8,389 nt of DNA from Holosporales bacterium. Its GTDB lineage: Bacteria > Pseudomonadota > Alphaproteobacteria > Paracaedibacterales > UBA11393. Positions within the stretch are counted from its first letter, which is position 1, and each line of letters begins with the position of its first letter. A program made the position numbers and the translations under genes. Of this stretch, positions 1-6,348 are shown in pieces. Location of the stretch: contig DPKF01000129.1 of the NCBI GenBank assembly GCA_003542655.1, forward strand, positions 1-8,389, given 5' to 3'. The notes under the pieces are model-generated. The model was given only the letters and a program-made list of their open reading frames with translations. It searched no databases and was not told where the DNA came from.

Positions 1-105
1 CGCTCACGATGACTGTTTCGTGTTCATCATCAACCGTCCCACCTATTGTGGGCAAGTTAGGTCATTTTTTAATAAGTTACTAACATTTTTAAGGATTCAG
101 ATTAT
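1..105. other. Left edge, no gene assigned
   Basis: The 105 bases before pepF hold its ribosome binding site and presumably its promoter, but no convincing -35/-10 pair. A small hairpin, CCCAC (38-42) with GTGGG (48-52), is followed 12 nt later by six Ts, which could be a weak terminator of an upstream gene. Short frames are open to the window edge: on the - strand from a TTG at 54 (LPTIGGTVDDEHETV...), and on the + strand a frame ending at the TGA overlapping the pepF ATG. Neither can be assigned. Confidence 0.25.
91..95 (+). promoter_or_regulatory. Ribosome binding site of pepF
   Basis: AAGGA lies 10 nt before the ATG at 106. It supports that start and is one of three Shine-Dalgarno sites that set the left half of the window apart from the right half. 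Confidence 0.6.
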
Positions 106-1908
106 ATGACTGATGCACAGCTACCAAAATGGGATTTAACAGATCTGTATAAAAATATTCATGATGCTAAAATACAAAGTGATCAGGATTATCTTTGTCA
201 AATCTGTGCGTCATTTTCCAGAAAATATAAAACATTATTCTCTGGTTCTGCGTGGTGTGCAGACGATTTATTTGATGCTTTATCATCTTATGAAGAAATC
301 ACAAGCTTATCGACGAAGCTTGCTGTTTATGCACGGCTTTTATCTTTTACCAATCTAGATAAAGAAGATATTCAACGTTTTTATCAGAAAATTGTTGAAT
401 TTTTAACAACTTTAGAACAACAGTTGGCTTTTTTTACGATTGATCTGAATAGTATTCATCAAGATCAGTTTGATAAAGCATTTTTGGAATATAAAGATTT
501 ACTGTTCTATAAACCATGGCTGCGTCGCGTGCGTGCAATGAAAGATTATCAATTAGATGAAAAATTAGAACAGCTTCTGTCGGATAAGTCCATCACCAGC
601 ACGCAAGTATGGTCAAAATTATTTGATGAAACGCTATCAAAGTTGCGATTTGATTACAATGGTGAAAAAATTGGCATTGCAGAAATATCCAATTTACAAT
701 CCAATAGTGATCAAAATATCAGAGAAGCTGCAGCAAAAAGCATTGCTAAAACATTAAAGGCGCAGGGTGATTTATTTGTGACTATTACCAATGTTCTTGC
801 CAAAGATTTGGAAATTAATAATAGATGGCGTGGCTTTAAAGATGTTGCTGCAGCGCGTCATTTAAGTAACGATGTAGAGGAAGATGTTGTCAATAGTTTA
901 TTTACAACGGTACAAAATAATTACGCAAGTTTAGCCCACCGTTTTTATAAGCTAAAATCCCAGTTAATGGGTGTTGAAAAATTAGCCTATTGGGACAGAA
1001 ATGCCCCCCTTCCGTTTGTTGATGATAGTAAAATTTATTCATGGAATGAAGCAAAGGATATTGTTTTAAATGCGTATGGCAGTTTTAGTGAACAAGCAAG
1101 AAGCCTTGTTAATCAATTTTTTGCAAACAAATGGATTGATGCACCTGCTGCCGCATCTAAATATTCGGGCGCTTTTAATATGCCAACGTTTAAGGGGCAC
1201 CATCCCTACATTTTGCTTAACTTTAAAGGTAAATTGCGTGATGTTTCAACGCTTGCTCATGAATTAGGACATGGTATGCATAGTTTATTGGCGGATGAAA
1301 AAGGCACGCTCATGGCCAACGCCCCCCTAACCTTGTGTGAAACGGCATCTGTTTTTGGTGAAATGCTCACTTTTCAAAGTCTTTTGAAACAGTCAAAGTC
1401 TCCACAGCAACGCGTGCAGGCCTTAGAAGCTAAAATTTCGGATATGATTAATACAGTTGTTCGTCAAATTGCTTTTTATGATTTTGAACGCCGCGTGCAT
1501 GAAAGTCGCCGTCAAAATGGAGAGCTTAGCCGGGAAGAAATTAACAAGCACTGGCTAGAGACACAAAAGCAAGCTCTTGGCCCCTACGTAGACGTACCAG
1601 ATGAAGTGCAAGAATTCTGGATGACAATTCCCCATTTCATTCATTCCGCGTTTTATGTGTATGCTTATGCTTTTGGTGATTGCTTAGTAAATTCTCTTTA
1701 TGAAGTTTATAGAAAACAACCCAAAAATAAAGAAGGCGATTTTGAAACAAAATATATGAATATGTTGCGCGCTGGTGGTACCAAGCATCATAAAGAGTTA
1801 TTAGCGCCTTTTGGATTAGATGCTTCTGATCCTGATTTTTGGCAACAGGGCATGCACTTGGTCCACACATTCATTGATGATCTTGAAGCAGAGATGATGA
1901 ACCTGTAA
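106..1908 (+). CDS. pepF: Oligoendopeptidase F, M3-family zinc metallopeptidase
   Basis: This cytoplasmic zinc endopeptidase probably cleaves short peptides during peptide turnover. The 600-aa length is normal for PepF. The N-terminus (WDLTDLY, residues 9-15) is typical of the family, followed by a helical N-terminal domain and the M3 catalytic domain over roughly residues 200-585. The zinc site is visible: HELGH at residues 385-389 gives the two histidine ligands and the catalytic Glu386. Glu412 in the LCETAS segment is the expected third ligand. The C-terminal FIHSAFYVYAYAFG block is also characteristic. The ATG start is supported by AAGGA at 91-95, 10 nt upstream. No signal peptide is seen. 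It lies upstream of an unrelated membrane-anchored gene with its own promoter, so it is probably not in an operon with it. The sequence style resembles alphaproteobacterial PepF; I judged this from memory of the family, not by alignment. Confidence 0.93.
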   Translation: MTDAQLPKWDLTDLYKNIHDAKIQSDQDYLCQICASFSRKYKTLFSGSAWCADDLFDALSSYEEITSLSTKLAVYARLLSFTNLDKEDIQRFYQKIVEFLTTLEQQLAFFTIDLNSIHQDQFDKAFLEYKDLLFYKPWLRRVRAMKDYQLDEKLEQLLSDKSITSTQVWSKLFDETLSKLRFDYNGEKIGIAEISNLQSNSDQNIREAAAKSIAKTLKAQGDLFVTITNVLAKDLEINNRWRGFKDVAAARHLSNDVEEDVVNSLFTTVQNNYASLAHRFYKLKSQLMGVEKLAYWDRNAPLPFVDDSKIYSWNEAKDIVLNAYGSFSEQARSLVNQFFANKWIDAPAAASKYSGAFNMPTFKGHHPYILLNFKGKLRDVSTLAHELGHGMHSLLADEKGTLMANAPLTLCETASVFGEMLTFQSLLKQSKSPQQRVQALEAKISDMINTVVRQIAFYDFERRVHESRRQNGELSREEINKHWLETQKQALGPYVDVPDEVQEFWMTIPHFIHSAFYVYAYAFGDCLVNSLYEVYRKQPKNKEGDFETKYMNMLRAGGTKHHKELLAPFGLDASDPDFWQQGMHLVHTFIDDLEAEMMNL

Positions 1909-1954
1909 AAACGTTCATGCACAACATAAAACCCGGAATATCCATCTTGGGTGC

Positions 1955-1985
1955 TTGACAATAGATACTATAGATACCATATAGT
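1955..1985 (+). promoter_or_regulatory. Candidate sigma70-type promoter of the 508-aa envelope protein gene
   Basis: A perfect TTGACA -35 hexamer lies at 1955-1960. The best -10 match is TATAGT at 1980-1985 (5 of 6 bases), with a 19-nt spacer. That is longer than the optimal 17 and suggests a weak or regulated promoter. At 17-nt spacing the hexamer is CATATA (1978-1983), a poor match. Transcription from this promoter would begin near 1992, leaving a leader of about 20 nt before the ATG at 2014. A palindrome fills the spacer and overlaps the -10. Confidence 0.55.
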
Positions 1986-1987
1986 AT
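1965..1987. promoter_or_regulatory. Operator-like inverted repeat between -35 and -10
   Basis: ATACTATA (1965-1972) is followed after 7 nt by its exact reverse complement TATAGTAT (1980-1987). The right arm covers the proposed -10. The octamer ATAGATAC also occurs twice in direct orientation, at 1961-1968 and 1970-1977, 9 bp apart. A palindrome in this position is where a repressor dimer would be expected to bind, but no regulator is encoded nearby. In AT-rich DNA part of this symmetry could be chance. Confidence 0.35.
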
Positions 1988-2000
1988 ACATAAACAATTA

Positions 2001-2006
2001 AGTGGA
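2001..2006 (+). promoter_or_regulatory. Ribosome binding site that favours the ATG at 2014
   Basis: AGTGGA lies 7 nt before the ATG at 2014. An in-frame GTG at 2002 is inside this motif, so it is more likely part of the ribosome binding site than the start codon. Confidence 0.5.
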
Positions 2007-2013
2007 ATATAAA

Positions 2014-3540
2014 ATGCAAAAAAAAATAAAGTTACTATCACTCTGTGCAGCAATTTGTGTTATTGCTTACGGTTCTGCCGTTTATTTCTTTAATGATAAT
2101 GCACAAAGAATTTTAAGTCATACATTCAAAAAATTTGAAGATAAAGGTATTTTTCAATCTGTAAAAGAACGCTTTGACATTAAAGCATTTAAATTTCAAG
2201 TAAACTTTTTAAGTGCTGATAAAAGCAACGTATTATTAAGCGTGCGCTATAATCCATTAACTTCAAATGCACATTTACACTATGTATCACCTATCGATGA
2301 AAAAATTATGATTGAAGAAGGTAAAGAAGTTTCAGTTAAATTTGATATTGAAAAACCCAAGTATTTAATGAGCATAAAATTACCCCGTAATTTAAAGGGG
2401 TATCAAAACATCCTAGATCTTTTGATTGATGATAAATTTTATATTAGTGACATGAATACAGAAACTGGTAACAGTACAGTCAATCTAAGCATCACACAAA
2501 CAGGTTTTGATATGCCTGAAATTCTAGATATTCTCCCACTATCTATGAAAATCGAATCAGATATACATTCATCCCAATTTAAAAGAGAGGGGGATAAAGT
2601 TACTTTTGGTGGTGAAGTAGCTTACCAAGTGGAAATTTTAATAGGACGCAATTTGCCGCAAATAATAAAAGGTTCTTCTAATAGTTCATTAACACTTAAT
2701 GCGCAAGCATTGATAAATGCTGTTTCAAAAGCTATAAAAGCTGGAAAAATAGAAACCTGGGCACCTGAGCAAAAAGAAGAAATTGCAAATGATGCTATAG
2801 CTTTTTTGAAAGATCTAAAAGTCAATTATAATGTACAAGATGAGAAAACTATAGGATCATCCTCTGATAAAATTGCTCAAACTATTGCAATGAACAATAT
2901 AGAAAATAATAAATTGTCACTATCGTACAAGATGACTGGAACGTCAACGTCTAAGGGACGTAACGAGATTTTACGCGCATTATTAGTTGATGACGTACAA
3001 GTAAATCAGTTACTAGCTACGGTTGATGAAGAATTTAATACGAAATCTGTTACAGCAAAAGAAAAATCAAAAAAACAGCTATCAGATCTCTTCTATAATA
3101 CAATTGTCGATGGTGATGATTTTAACTATTCTTCACACCTGAATTTAGCGTTTGAATCTAAAGGTGAAAAAACATTTTTAGAAAATGGAAAAACGTTTGT
3201 TCAATCGATCGAAAGCTATCAATTGCCAGGCGAATATGAATTAGGTGTTTCTTTTGCATCAGCCATTGGAGAAAGCTTTTCCCTTAGCGTAGATGGCATG
3301 CTTTCTTATAAAGATTTTACCCCACATGCAGATCTAAGGATTACATTTAATCAGGCATCGCACAAAGCACTTTTAAATTTTTTGGAAAGTATAACAACTG
3401 CAGCAAAAGGAACAAGTTTTCAAAAAACTGCTAATGCATACTGTACGGTGATACAGTCTTTGCCTTATGATACCATTTTCAAACCAGAAAAAAACCCTAA
3501 GACTGACAAAGAAGAAAATGTGCTGAAAATCCAGTTTTAA
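2014..3540 (+). CDS. Uncharacterised membrane-anchored envelope protein, about 508 aa
   Basis: I do not recognise a family with confidence. From the ATG at 2014 the protein begins MQKKIKLL, then a hydrophobic stretch to about residue 27 (LSLCAAICVIAYGSAVYFF). This is a positively charged signal-anchor or uncleaved signal peptide, with no clear AxA cleavage site or lipobox. The remaining 480 residues look extracytoplasmic: alternating polar and hydrophobic stretches suggest many beta strands, mixed with amphipathic helices, and there is no second membrane segment. The only cysteines are one in the anchor and one near the C-terminus. The layout (short N-terminal anchor plus about 480 aa outside) resembles DUF945/YdgA-like proteins, but I see no diagnostic motif. 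An in-frame GTG at 2002 would add four residues. The gene has its own candidate promoter and lies between pepF and recA. It is real because of its length, ribosome binding site and codon pattern; its function is unknown. Confidence 0.88.
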   Translation: MQKKIKLLSLCAAICVIAYGSAVYFFNDNAQRILSHTFKKFEDKGIFQSVKERFDIKAFKFQVNFLSADKSNVLLSVRYNPLTSNAHLHYVSPIDEKIMIEEGKEVSVKFDIEKPKYLMSIKLPRNLKGYQNILDLLIDDKFYISDMNTETGNSTVNLSITQTGFDMPEILDILPLSMKIESDIHSSQFKREGDKVTFGGEVAYQVEILIGRNLPQIIKGSSNSSLTLNAQALINAVSKAIKAGKIETWAPEQKEEIANDAIAFLKDLKVNYNVQDEKTIGSSSDKIAQTIAMNNIENNKLSLSYKMTGTSTSKGRNEILRALLVDDVQVNQLLATVDEEFNTKSVTAKEKSKKQLSDLFYNTIVDGDDFNYSSHLNLAFESKGEKTFLENGKTFVQSIESYQLPGEYELGVSFASAIGESFSLSVDGMLSYKDFTPHADLRITFNQASHKALLNFLESITTAAKGTSFQKTANAYCTVIQSLPYDTIFKPEKNPKTDKEENVLKIQF

Positions 3541-3687
3541 AATTTTCCACGTGCAATATTGGTTCAAAGATATAGATGAGACGTTTCTTTGTAAATTTGA
3601 AACAATCCCTGGAAATTTCTTTCAAATCCGTGTTTAATAGAGTTAATTATTTAATAATATAAATGTTTACATTACAGGATAAAAGCA
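3541..3687 (+). promoter_or_regulatory. recA upstream region with weak promoter candidate
   Basis: This 147-base AT-rich gap should hold the recA promoter. The best candidate is TTTAAT (3633-3638), a 16-nt spacer and TAATAT (3655-3660), with TATAAA at 3658-3663 as an alternative -10. These are weak matches in AT-rich DNA. Short symmetries occur: GTTTC (3583-3587) with GAAAC (3599-3603), and the palindrome GAAATTTC (3612-3619). No alphaproteobacterial SOS box (GTTC-N7-GTTC) is present. AGGA at 3676-3679, 8 nt before the ATG, is the recA ribosome binding site. Confidence 0.35.
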
Positions 3688-4722
3688 ATGGCAAAAACAA
3701 ATACGGATGATCGATCAAAAGCCTTAGAAGCAGCCCTTACTCAAATTGAAAGATCTTTCGGTAAAGGGTCTATTATGCGCTTGGGGTCTGATGACCAAGT
3801 TATTGAAACAGAAACTGTATCAACTGGTTCTTTAGGTTTAGATATTGGGCTTGGTGTTGGTGGGCTCCCAAAAGGGCGTGTTATTGAAATTTATGGACCA
3901 GAATCATCTGGTAAAACAACACTGGCGTTGCATGTGATCGCTGAAGCGCAAAAAAAAGGCGGAACCTGTGCCTTTGTTGATGCAGAACACGCGCTAGACC
4001 CTGTTTATGCGCGTAAATTGGGTGTCAATTTAGAGGAACTTTTAATTTCTCAACCCGATACGGGTGAACAAGCTTTAGAAATTACAGATACACTTGTACG
4101 TTCTGGTGGTGTTGATGTTTTGGTTGTAGACAGTGTCGCAGCACTTGTGCCCAAAGCAGAACTTGAAGGCGAAATGGGTGATTCACACATGGGGCTTCAA
4201 GCACGATTAATGAGCCAAGCCCTGCGTAAGTTAACGGGATCTATTTCACGCACAAATTGCATGGTTATTTTTATTAACCAAATACGCCAAAAAATTGGGG
4301 TGATGTTTGGAAACCCCGAAACCACAACTGGTGGTAATGCATTGAAGTTTTATGCTTCCGTACGTTTAGATATCCGCAGAATTGGTCAGATTAAAGAAGG
4401 TAACGACATTGTAGGTAACCGTACCAAAGTTAAAGTAGTTAAAAATAAAGTTGCACCACCTTTCCGTACAGTAGAGTTTGATATTATTTATGGTGAAGGA
4501 ATTTCTAAAGTAGGAGAGATTGTGGACTTAGGCAGCGAGATGGAAATTGTGAAAAAGAGCGGATCGTGGTTTAGTTATGGTGATACCAAATTAGGTCAAG
4601 GACGTGAAGCGGTTAAACAACTGTTTTTAGACAACCCTGAATTAGCGGATGAAATTGAAGCTAAAGTAAAAGAAAAAGCCTTTGCAGGAGCATTTACCGG
4701 TAAGGTTGAAATAGGAGAATAA
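3688..4722 (+). CDS. recA: RecA recombinase
   Basis: RecA forms ATP-dependent filaments on single-stranded DNA, carries out strand exchange in recombinational repair, and stimulates LexA-type self-cleavage where such proteins exist. All family landmarks are present: Walker A GPESSGKT at residues 70-77, the catalytic glutamate in FVDAEHALD (Glu100), Walker B LVVD at 145-148, loop 2 region NQIRQKIGVMFGNPETTTGG at 197-216, and the RecA signature ALKFYASVRLDIRR at 218-231. The 344-aa length is normal, and the C-terminal tail is short. The start MAKTNTDD and the block DDQVIETETVSTGSLGLDI are typical of alphaproteobacterial RecA. The ATG is backed by AGGA 8 nt upstream, and the gene ends at its own hairpin terminator. 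It is intact and shows nothing unusual except the lack of a canonical SOS box upstream. Confidence 0.98.
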   Translation: MAKTNTDDRSKALEAALTQIERSFGKGSIMRLGSDDQVIETETVSTGSLGLDIGLGVGGLPKGRVIEIYGPESSGKTTLALHVIAEAQKKGGTCAFVDAEHALDPVYARKLGVNLEELLISQPDTGEQALEITDTLVRSGGVDVLVVDSVAALVPKAELEGEMGDSHMGLQARLMSQALRKLTGSISRTNCMVIFINQIRQKIGVMFGNPETTTGGNALKFYASVRLDIRRIGQIKEGNDIVGNRTKVKVVKNKVAPPFRTVEFDIIYGEGISKVGEIVDLGSEMEIVKKSGSWFSYGDTKLGQGREAVKQLFLDNPELADEIEAKVKEKAFAGAFTGKVEIGE

Positions 4723-4773
4723 CTCGCGCTCAATGTAGTTATACAAAAAGGTTCCAAGCAATTGAAACCTGAT

Positions 4774-4804
4774 AAAATGCCTCAACGAAAGTTGGGGCAT
4801 TTTT
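4774..4804 (+). terminator. Intrinsic terminator of recA
   Basis: A 13-bp stem (4774-4786 with 4791-4803, one T-G wobble) closes a GAAA tetraloop and runs directly into a T tract (4800-4804). The base of the stem is A4-T4 paired, as in many bidirectional terminators. It begins 51 nt after the recA stop. This is the last element that clearly belongs to the alphaproteobacterial part. Confidence 0.88.
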
Positions 4805-4823
4805 GTTGGGTAGGTTATTAAGT

Positions 4824-4860
4824 AAGAAGTCCCGCGCAGCAAAGCTGCGCGGGACTTCTT
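4824..4860. terminator. Perfect 17-bp GC-rich hairpin between convergent recA and ytxJ
   Basis: Bases 4824-4840 and 4844-4860 are exact reverse complements, with a 3-nt loop (AAA on the + strand). The stem core CCCGCGCAGC is much more GC-rich than its surroundings. It begins 15 nt beyond the ytxJ stop in the direction of ytxJ transcription, so it is well placed to terminate the trxB-ytxJ transcript. The flanking T runs are weak on both strands (TTCTT), so it could also be a dispersed repeat or a roadblock-type bidirectional terminator. It lies exactly where the taxonomic character of the sequence changes. Confidence 0.65.
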
Positions 4861-4875
4861 GTAATCGAATATTTA

Positions 4876-5217
4876 TTATTTCAACACCACTTGTTTCAAC
4901 TCTTCATAATCAATGCCCATGTGCGATTCGTTGTAAATACAATCCCCTTTTTTGATTACTAAAACCTGTGGCGATTGGTGTTCAACTTCGTAATGGTCGG
5001 CAACGGCATTTGATGTGGTTCGGTGTGCAATTAAATCTAAATAATAGACTTGTACTTCACTCATTTCGGTTTCGTTCCAACTGCGTTCTAAACGCGCCAA
5101 TGCGGCCGAACTGATGCTGCAACGGGTACTGTGTTTAAACACAATTACCGGGGCCTGATGAGATTGTACATCCACATCAACCAATTGCTCTATTTGCTCA
5201 AGTTTTTTCCAGTTCAT
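4876..5217 (-). CDS. ytxJ: YtxJ/BrxC-type monothiol bacilliredoxin
   Basis: A 113-aa thioredoxin-fold protein of the YtxJ (DUF2847) family. In Bacillus these proteins act as monothiol bacilliredoxins that remove bacillithiol from mixed disulfides in the cytoplasm. The motif FKHSTRCSIS at residues 27-36 matches the family active site, with Cys33 as the single active-site thiol; Bacillus members have CPIS where this has CSIS. The SPQ at 82-84 gives the cis-proline expected opposite the active site. A second cysteine, Cys93, is in KKGDC and is not part of a CxxC. The length is usual for the family. Its ATG lies 9 nt after the trxB stop, so the two are almost certainly co-transcribed. No Shine-Dalgarno site precedes it. 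Whether the host makes bacillithiol cannot be seen here; many Bacteroidetes do. Confidence 0.86.
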   Translation of the reverse strand: MNWKKLEQIEQLVDVDVQSHQAPVIVFKHSTRCSISSAALARLERSWNETEMSEVQVYYLDLIAHRTTSNAVADHYEVEHQSPQVLVIKKGDCIYNESHMGIDYEELKQVVLK

Positions 5218-5226
5218 GTTGGTGTA

Positions 5227-6186
5227 TTATGCCCCTGCAGGTGCGTGTTTTGCTGCTAAATAACGCTCGGCATCTAAAGCAGCCATACAACCTGATCCTG
5301 CAGCAGTAACTGCTTGGCGGTATATTTTATCTTGTGCATCACCACAAGCAAACACACCTTCAATATTGGTTTTGCTGCTACCCGGAATCGTTTTAATGTA
5401 TCCGGTTTCGTCCATGTCAATAAAAGGCTTAAACACATCAGTGTTTGGTTTATGACCAATGGCCACAAAGAAACCTTGTATCACGTATTCTGTTTTTTCT
5501 CCGGTAACATTATTTTTAATGCGCATACCTTCTACTTTTTTGTCACCCAAAATCTCATCGGTTTCGCTGTTAAACAATACCTCAATGTTTGGTGTGTTCA
5601 TTACACGGTGTTGCATAGCTTTTGATGCACGGAACTCATCTCTGCGCACAATCATATAAACCTTGTTACAAATTTTGGCCAGGTAACTTGCTTCTTCACA
5701 AGCAGTGTCACCGGCACCAACAATGGCCACATCTTTTCCTCTAAAAAAGAAACCATCACAAACGGCACATGCAGAAACGCCATAACCGTTTAATTTTTCT
5801 TCGCTGGGTATACCTAACCATTTGGCTGATGCACCTGTAGAAATAATGATGGTATCGGCTGTAATTTCTTTGCTTTCGTCAACCACCACTTTATAAGGAG
5901 GTTTACCGCTGAAATCAACAGCAGTAACCATTCCGTAACGCACATCTGCGCCTAAACGTTCAGCTTGTTTGCGGAAGTTTTCCATCATTTCAGGACCCAT
6001 AATACCATCAGGATAACCCGGGTAATTTTCTACATCAGTGGTTATGGTTAATTGTCCGCCCGGTTGCATACCTGCGTATACAACAGGTTTCATGTCGGCA
6101 CGTGCAGCGTAAATTGCCGCAGTGTAGCCGGCAGGACCGCTTCCGATAATTAAGCACTCTAAGTGTTCGGTGTTATTTGTTGTCAT
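5227..6186 (-). CDS. trxB: Thioredoxin reductase (NADPH), flavoprotein
   Basis: This cytoplasmic FAD enzyme uses NADPH to reduce thioredoxin. The 319-aa length is standard for low-molecular-weight TrxR. Motifs in order: FAD-binding GSGPAG at residues 15-20, the PGGQL segment at 42-46, the redox-active pair CAVC at 140-143 followed by DG, the NADPH-binding GAGDTACEEA at 157-166, RRDEFRA at 181-187 with arginines suited to the NADP phosphate, and the C-terminal FAD motif GVFACGDA around 277-284. The CxxC separates it from YpdA/Bdr bacillithiol disulfide reductases, which lack this pair. It lies directly upstream of the bacilliredoxin gene. The sequence reads as a Bacteroidetes TrxB. No Shine-Dalgarno site is seen before the ATG; a TAnnTTTG element lies 36-43 bases upstream. 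Confidence 0.96.
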   Translation of the reverse strand: MTTNNTEHLECLIIGSGPAGYTAAIYAARADMKPVVYAGMQPGGQLTITTDVENYPGYPDGIMGPEMMENFRKQAERLGADVRYGMVTAVDFSGKPPYKVVVDESKEITADTIIISTGASAKWLGIPSEEKLNGYGVSACAVCDGFFFRGKDVAIVGAGDTACEEASYLAKICNKVYMIVRRDEFRASKAMQHRVMNTPNIEVLFNSETDEILGDKKVEGMRIKNNVTGEKTEYVIQGFFVAIGHKPNTDVFKPFIDMDETGYIKTIPGSSKTNIEGVFACGDAQDKIYRQAVTAAGSGCMAALDAERYLAAKHAPAGA

Positions 6187-6221
6187 GGTAATAATTTAAG
6201 TTCTTTTTTAGTTTGAGTTCA

Positions 6222-6229
6222 CAAAGTTA
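6222..6229 (-). promoter_or_regulatory. Bacteroidetes-type -7 promoter element of trxB-ytxJ
   Basis: On the - strand this reads TAACTTTG, a full match to the Bacteroidetes -7 consensus TAnnTTTG, 36 bases before the trxB ATG. The -33 element is less clear: a TTG lies 24 nt further upstream (6254-6256), slightly beyond the usual spacing. It supports separate transcription of trxB-ytxJ from the DUF1015 gene, whose stop is 162 bases upstream of the trxB start. Confidence 0.5.
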
Positions 6230-6348
6230 AGGCCAAATGCATCAACCTTTATCCAACATTTTCTAACAATAACAATAGTCTGATAAACATCATAAGCAAC
6301 GGTTATTGTATTTTGGGTTGATGCCTTGTTAATACTACAATGTTAAAC

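Noticed and set aside
1..54. Partial minus-strand gene starting at a TTG (LPTIGGTVDDEHETV...)
   Set aside because: Only 18 codons are visible, with no ribosome binding site and a rare start codon. Competing + strand frames are also open here, so it cannot be decided.
38..70. Terminator for a gene to the left of the window
   Set aside because: The stem is only 5 bp and the six-T run is 12 nt away, so it does not make a convincing intrinsic terminator.
2002..2013. GTG start four codons upstream of the 508-aa protein
   Set aside because: The GTG is inside the AGTGGA ribosome binding site, and the ATG at 2014 has ideal spacing from it.
3562..3576. Possible LexA box upstream of recA
   Set aside because: Only one GTTC half-site is present; the position of the second half-site reads TAGA.
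4642..4842. Minus-strand open frame across the recA 3' end and both hairpins
   Set aside because: It reads through the recA coding region and the recA terminator stem-loop, and its product shows no recognisable domain.
4824..4860. CRISPR repeat or insertion-sequence end
   Set aside because: There is one copy only, with no spacers, no target-site duplication and no transposase or cas gene in the window.
5314..5659. Overlapping + strand open frames opposite trxB
   Set aside because: They are antisense to a well-conserved enzyme, have biased low-complexity composition (many Phe, His and Asn) and show no family motif.
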